NCBI GenBank assembly: GCA_902488455.1
Contig: CABTWG010000020.1
Location: 1 to 18,264, forward strand
From: an uncultured Peptoniphilus sp.
GTDB lineage: Bacteria > Bacillota > Clostridia > Tissierellales > Peptoniphilaceae
Length of the DNA: 18,264 nt
Direction: 5' to 3'
Positions 14,510-18,264 of the stretch are shown piece after piece. Both the position numbers and the translations under genes were made by a program. Within the stretch, counting starts at the first letter, position 1. Every line of letters starts with the position of its first letter. The notes below the pieces were generated by a model. That model saw only the letters and a list, made by a program, of their open reading frames with translations. It was not told the DNA's origin and did not search any database.

Positions 14510-14549
14510 TTGAACGGGAACAAAACTATATGGGTTCAAATTAATCCCG
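14510..14549 (+). promoter_or_regulatory. Candidate CggR operator in the operon leader
   Basis: The leader holds two nested inverted repeats: TTGAAC (14510-14515) with GTTCAA (14534-14539), and CGGGA (14515-14519) with TCCCG (14545-14549). GGGAAC and GGGTTC also form an imperfect direct repeat 16 bp apart. In Bacillus, CggR binds CGGGAC-type half-sites located between the promoter and its own gene, and this position is equivalent. The exact spacing differs from the Bacillus operator, so the assignment is inferred. Confidence 0.45.
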
Positions 14550-14558
14550 GAGGTGAAG

Positions 14559-15560
14559 ATGGATCTACATTATTTTTTAGATTTTGTATATGAAGCGAAG
14601 GATATTTTTTTAAAAAAGTACAGACTGCTCTCTTACATTTTAGAAAAATCTACCGTCGGTAGAAGAAACATAACTAAAGATTTAAATTTATCTGAGAGAT
14701 TCGTAAGGGACACCGTGGATTTTTTAAGAGATAAAGGTCTTTGCGAAGTCACCAGCAGAGGTATTTCCATTACTGATTTGGGTATTAAATATGTAGAAGA
14801 TTTCAAAGATTTATTTCTAGATCTGACGTCTAACTCTTCTGAGGAAGGATTGGCTCAATCTGTAAAAAAGGTGACAGGACTTAAAAATATCTTCATTTCT
14901 GATTCAAATGGCAAGGATGAAATTTCAAAGTATGCTGCCAAGATCATAAGAGACTACATTCATGATGGCTTCCACATCGGAGTCACCGGTGGCGAGACTG
15001 TTTCAAAGGTCATTGACAATATTGAAACGGATAAAAAGAATTTGAAGATCGTTCCTGCAAGGGGTTCTATCGGTATCAAATCTGAGTTTCAGGCAAATAC
15101 TATTGCTATTAAATTTGCTCAGAAGACCGATTCGGAATCGTACATAGTGCCTGTTCCAGACTTTGCAAACAAGGACCTACTAACCTCTTTTGAAGATTCT
15201 TCGGAATACAAGGAGCTTTTGGACAAGTTCAAGTCCATTGACCTACTTATCTTTGGAATTGGAAGGGCAGATGTCATGGCTAAGAGGCGAGGACTTGATG
15301 AAGAAGTCACGAAGAAAATTCTACGTGACGGAGCTGTTGGAGAAGCCTTTGGCAATTATTTTTCTGCCACAGGAAGAATAGTCTTTAAAAAGAAAAGTTT
15401 AGGACTATCTCTTTCTGATTATAAAAATATTGGTTCAGTTATAGCCGTTGCAAGTGGCGCTGAAAAAGCCGATGCAACTTTGGCTATTTGTAGTTTAAGA
15501 AAAGACCTAACTCTAATTATTGATAGAGAGTTAGCAAATGAAATTATTAGGAGGAATTAA
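14559..15560 (+). CDS. cggR: Central glycolytic genes regulator CggR (SorC family)
   Basis: CggR represses the lower-glycolysis operon and releases DNA when fructose-1,6-bisphosphate binds. The 333-aa protein has an N-terminal winged-helix domain (about 20-75, with ITKDLNLSERFVRDTVDFL as the DNA-reading helix-turn-helix). A SorC-type sugar-phosphate-binding domain (about 95-333) follows, with the phosphate loops GVTGGETVSK (141-150) and PARGSIG (166-172). I choose the ATG at 14559 because an in-frame GTG at 14553 lies within the GGAGGTG ribosome-binding site. The gene stops directly before the gap ATG and contains its Shine-Dalgarno (AGGAGG). Heading gap, pgk and tpi is the classic CggR arrangement. 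Confidence 0.9.
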   Translation: MDLHYFLDFVYEAKDIFLKKYRLLSYILEKSTVGRRNITKDLNLSERFVRDTVDFLRDKGLCEVTSRGISITDLGIKYVEDFKDLFLDLTSNSSEEGLAQSVKKVTGLKNIFISDSNGKDEISKYAAKIIRDYIHDGFHIGVTGGETVSKVIDNIETDKKNLKIVPARGSIGIKSEFQANTIAIKFAQKTDSESYIVPVPDFANKDLLTSFEDSSEYKELLDKFKSIDLLIFGIGRADVMAKRRGLDEEVTKKILRDGAVGEAFGNYFSATGRIVFKKKSLGLSLSDYKNIGSVIAVASGAEKADATLAICSLRKDLTLIIDRELANEIIRRN

Positions 15561-16577
15561 ATGACAAAAGTAGCTATTATGGGATTTGGAAGAATTGGTA
15601 GAGATTTTCTTAGAGCATGGGCTCTTAAAGAAGAAAAAGAGTTTGAAATCACTCACATCGCTGTAAGAAACTGTGAAACTACCGTAGCTCAAAGAGCACA
15701 CCTATTCAAATATGATTCAATTTACAGAAAATATCCTGGCAAATGTGAGCTTGAAGGAAATATTTTAAACGTTGACGGACACAAGATTGAATTTATCGAA
15801 TCCAAAACTCCAGCTGAAATGGAATGGGGCAAACTTGGTGTGGATATTGTAGTTGACTCAAGTGGAGCATTTACTGCTCGTGAAAAAGCTCAAGGAAATA
15901 TAGATGCAGGAGCAAAAAAAGTTATTCTTACATCTCCTGGTAAGAACGAAGATGTGACCATAGTTATGGGAGTTAACTGTGATCTTTACGATCCAAAAGA
16001 ACACAATATCATTTCAAACGCATCATGTACAACCAACTGTCTAGCTCCAGTTGCAAAGGTAATTCTTGACAAGTTTGGAATCAAAAGAGGTCTTATGACT
16101 ACAGTTCACGCTTATACAAATGACCAAATGATCCACGATGCAATCCACAAAAAAGATATGAGACGTGCGAGAATGGGAGCTGAAAATATAATCCCTACTA
16201 CTACTGGTGCTGCTAAAGCTGTTGGAAAGGTAATTCCTGAGCTAAACGGAATTATGACAGGGATTGCTATAAGAGTACCAGTTCCTACAGGCTCTCTAGT
16301 AGATGCAACCTTTGAAATTGAAAAAGAAGCAACAGTTGAAGAAATAAATAACGCAATTAAAGAGGCATCTGAAACTAATATGAAGGGTATACTTGACTAC
16401 CAAGAAGAAGAATTAGTATCATCAGACATAATTCAAGATCCACACTCTTCAATCTTTGATGCAAAGCTAACCCACGTAATGGGCAACATGGTTAAGGTTA
16501 TTTCTTGGTACGACAACGAATGGGGTTACACGTTAAGAGTGCTTGACCTTACAGAAATGGTGGCGAAGTCACTATAA
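15561..16577 (+). CDS. gap: Glyceraldehyde-3-phosphate dehydrogenase, type I
   Basis: This enzyme oxidises glyceraldehyde-3-phosphate to 1,3-bisphosphoglycerate. The 338-aa protein has the Rossmann loop GFGRIG (8-13), the catalytic SNASCTTNC with Cys156, and His183 in TVHAYTND. The C-terminal DNEWGY segment (318-323) is also present. The nucleotide pocket is unusual. Where NAD-specific enzymes have Asp in AIND, this protein has AVRN with Asn37. The Leu-Pro pair that supports NAD selection in Geobacillus GAPDH appears as Ala194-Ile195, followed by one extra residue (HKKD). These changes suggest NADP or dual cofactor use, which is inference. The start follows the cggR stop with no gap, and the stop shares one base with the pgk start. 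Confidence 0.95.
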   Translation: MTKVAIMGFGRIGRDFLRAWALKEEKEFEITHIAVRNCETTVAQRAHLFKYDSIYRKYPGKCELEGNILNVDGHKIEFIESKTPAEMEWGKLGVDIVVDSSGAFTAREKAQGNIDAGAKKVILTSPGKNEDVTIVMGVNCDLYDPKEHNIISNASCTTNCLAPVAKVILDKFGIKRGLMTTVHAYTNDQMIHDAIHKKDMRRARMGAENIIPTTTGAAKAVGKVIPELNGIMTGIAIRVPVPTGSLVDATFEIEKEATVEEINNAIKEASETNMKGILDYQEEELVSSDIIQDPHSSIFDAKLTHVMGNMVKVISWYDNEWGYTLRVLDLTEMVAKSL

Positions 16578-17767
16578 TGAAAAAGACATTAAGAGATATA
16601 GATGTAGTTGGAAAAAAGGTGCTTGTCAGAGTGGATTTTAACGTTCCAATGGACGGGAATGTAATCACAGACACCACTAGAATCGAAGCATCTCTTCCAA
16701 CTATTAACTACCTGCTTGAAAATGGCGCATCTGTTGTGCTTATGAGTCACTTAGGAAGACCAAAGGGAGAATACAAAGAAGAATTCTCCCTAGGTCCTGT
16801 TGCGAAAAAACTAAGTGAATTTCTAAATAGGGACGTAAAATTTGTAGCAAGCAAGGTAGTTGTAGACGACGAAGTTAAATCGAAAATTAAAGATCTAAAA
16901 CCTGGCGAAGTAGCTCTTCTTGAAAACACAAGATTTGTAAAAGGAGAAGAAAAACTAGACGAAGACTTTGCAAAGAACCTTTCCTCTCTTGCAGAAATCT
17001 ATGTAAACGACGCCTTTGGAACTTCTCACAGAGCTCACGCTTCAAACGTTGGAGTTGCCAAGTACCTTCCATCTGCAATGGGATTCTTGCTTGAAAAGGA
17101 AGTTGAATACCTAGAAGGAGCAGTTCAAAATCCAGATAGACCATTTGTAGCAATATTAGGTGGCAAAAAAGTTTCAGACAAGATAAATGTAATAGATAAC
17201 TTACTTGAAAAGGTGGACGTGCTAATCGTGGTTGGAGGTATGGCTTATACCTTCTTTAAATCCATGGGCCTTGAAATTGGAGACTCAATCGTTGAAGATG
17301 ACAAGCTAGATCTTGCTCGCGAACTTATGGCAAAGGCAATTGAAGAGAACGTGGACTTCGTACTTCCTGATGATGTAGTCATGGCTAAGGAACTAAAGGC
17401 TGGCGTAGAAACTAAGATTGCCGACAGAGACAAGATGGAAGAAGGATACATGGGTCTTGATATTGGACCAAAGACTATTGAAACCATCCGTGGAAAACTT
17501 GAATCAGCAAGATGCGTAGTTTGGAATGGACCTTGTGGTGTATTTGAAATCCCTGAATTTGCAAATGGAACCTTCGAAGTTGCCAAGATTCTTTCAGAAC
17601 TTGAAGGAGCTACCACCATCATCGGCGGCGGAGATTCTGTAGCTGCAATAGAAAAAGCAGGCTTAAAAGACAAGATGACCCACATCTCAACAGGAGGAGG
17701 AGCAAGCCTTGAACTACTAGAAGGCAAGGTTCTTCCGGGAATAGATTGTATCGAGGACAAAGAATGA
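16577..17767 (+). CDS. pgk: Phosphoglycerate kinase
   Basis: This kinase transfers phosphate from 1,3-bisphosphoglycerate to ADP, the first ATP-yielding step of lower glycolysis. The 396-aa protein matches the bacterial family length. Key elements are RVDFNVP (18-24) and SHLGRPKG (57-64) for the triose substrate, NDAFGTSHRAHAS in the N-lobe, and GGGDS (350-354) and STGGGAS (371-377) for nucleotide binding and the hinge. The start codon shares its first base with the gap stop (TAATG), and no strong Shine-Dalgarno precedes it, so translation probably depends on coupling to gap. The stop overlaps the tpi start by 4 bp. Confidence 0.96.
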   Translation: MKKTLRDIDVVGKKVLVRVDFNVPMDGNVITDTTRIEASLPTINYLLENGASVVLMSHLGRPKGEYKEEFSLGPVAKKLSEFLNRDVKFVASKVVVDDEVKSKIKDLKPGEVALLENTRFVKGEEKLDEDFAKNLSSLAEIYVNDAFGTSHRAHASNVGVAKYLPSAMGFLLEKEVEYLEGAVQNPDRPFVAILGGKKVSDKINVIDNLLEKVDVLIVVGGMAYTFFKSMGLEIGDSIVEDDKLDLARELMAKAIEENVDFVLPDDVVMAKELKAGVETKIADRDKMEEGYMGLDIGPKTIETIRGKLESARCVVWNGPCGVFEIPEFANGTFEVAKILSELEGATTIIGGGDSVAAIEKAGLKDKMTHISTGGGASLELLEGKVLPGIDCIEDKE

Positions 17768-18264
17768 GAAAACCACTTATCGCTGGCAATTGGAAGATGA
17801 ATAAATCGGCACTACTTGCAGAAGAATTTGCCAATGAAATATTGGAGGTTGAGCTTGATGATGAAGTAGAGGCGCTGATCTGTCCTCCATTTACAGCCAT
17901 AGATAGAGTTAAGAAAACACTTGGCGACAAAGTAAAACTTGGTGCGCAAAATCTTTCTGAAAGACAAGAAGGAGCAGTTACAGGAGAAATATCTTCCGAA
18001 ATGCTCGTAGATCTCGGTTGCGACTATGTAATTGTAGGCCACTCAGAAAGAAGGGACTACTTTAAAGAAAGTTCCGAAACAGTAAGAGCAAAGGCAGAAA
18101 AAGCAATCGAATCTGGACTTGTGCCTATCATCTGTGTTGGAGAATCTTTGGAAGTAAGAGAAGAGGGTCGCCAAAATGAATTTGTAAATGAAATGCTAAT
18201 GAAGTCTTCAGAAAATTTAAAGGGAGAGTTTGTAGTGGCATACGAACCAATTTGGGCAATCGGA
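17764..18264 (+). CDS. tpiA: Triosephosphate isomerase (3' end cut by the window)
   Basis: This enzyme interconverts dihydroxyacetone phosphate and glyceraldehyde-3-phosphate. The first 167 codons are present and roughly 80 residues are missing beyond the right edge. The catalytic elements seen are AGNWKMN (Asn and Lys near 9-11), VGHSERR with the catalytic His, and YEPIWAIG with the catalytic Glu just before the edge. The ATG overlaps the pgk stop (ATGA), which continues the operon. In related genomes pgm and eno often follow, but that cannot be seen here. Confidence 0.95.
   Translation, partial: MRKPLIAGNWKMNKSALLAEEFANEILEVELDDEVEALICPPFTAIDRVKKTLGDKVKLGAQNLSERQEGAVTGEISSEMLVDLGCDYVIVGHSERRDYFKESSETVRAKAEKAIESGLVPIICVGESLEVREEGRQNEFVNEMLMKSSENLKGEFVVAYEPIWAIG

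Noticed and set aside
17245..17760. 171-codon open frame antisense to phosphoglycerate kinase
   Set aside because: It is serine- and proline-rich shadow sequence over conserved pgk motifs, without its own translation signals.

Overview
The window is a compact, low-GC stretch of a bacterial chromosome. A-rich codons, strong GGAGG ribosome-binding sites, frequent ATGA overlaps and a cggR-gap-pgk-tpi operon indicate a Firmicute. The fermentative gene set and protein style fit an anaerobic coccus or rod of the Tissierellia/Peptoniphilaceae type, but that placement is inference. There are 18 complete protein genes and one gene cut by the right edge. I see no rRNA, tRNA, CRISPR array, insertion sequence or phage gene.

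Layout. (1) 1-172 holds the end of a probable dispersed intergenic repeat, then an extended -10 promoter. (2) 173-5664 (+) is one operon: a lipoprotein solute-binding protein, a fused two-domain permease and an ATPase of the iron/organophosphate ABC type, followed with overlaps by a GT4 glycosyltransferase and a CpXC zinc-knuckle protein. A two-way terminator follows. (3) 8484-5723 (-) is a four-gene operon: a GH73-type glucosaminidase, a DUF1275 membrane protein, an MTH1187-type thiamine-binding protein and a D,D-carboxypeptidase. It is largely concerned with peptidoglycan. (4) 8602-9985 (+) holds an unusual protein with a HEPN-like RNase motif and a PD-(D/E)xK nuclease-like domain, overlapping tadA, the tRNA wobble adenosine deaminase. 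(5) 10865-10005 (-) is an orphan lipoprotein. (6) 11026-14079 (+) encodes malic enzyme, class II fumarase and a universal stress protein, all in a distinctive A-ending codon dialect. (7) 14416-14165 (-) is a small membrane protein. (8) 14559 to the end (+) is the central glycolytic operon cggR-gap-pgk-tpi, with a 43-nt leader that probably contains the CggR operator.

How it fits together. Fumarase and malic enzyme link fumarate to malate and then to pyruvate plus reduced cofactor. The glycolytic operon handles triose phosphates under a sugar-phosphate-responsive repressor. Both the GAPDH and the malic enzyme lack the acidic residue that usually holds the NAD ribose, so NADP use or relaxed cofactor use is worth testing.

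Most noteworthy are the HEPN plus PD-(D/E)xK protein coupled to tadA, the GAPDH cofactor-pocket substitutions, and a uniform promoter style. In that style a TGN extended -10 lies only 6-7 nt from the Shine-Dalgarno, which predicts very short leaders; cggR is the clear exception.
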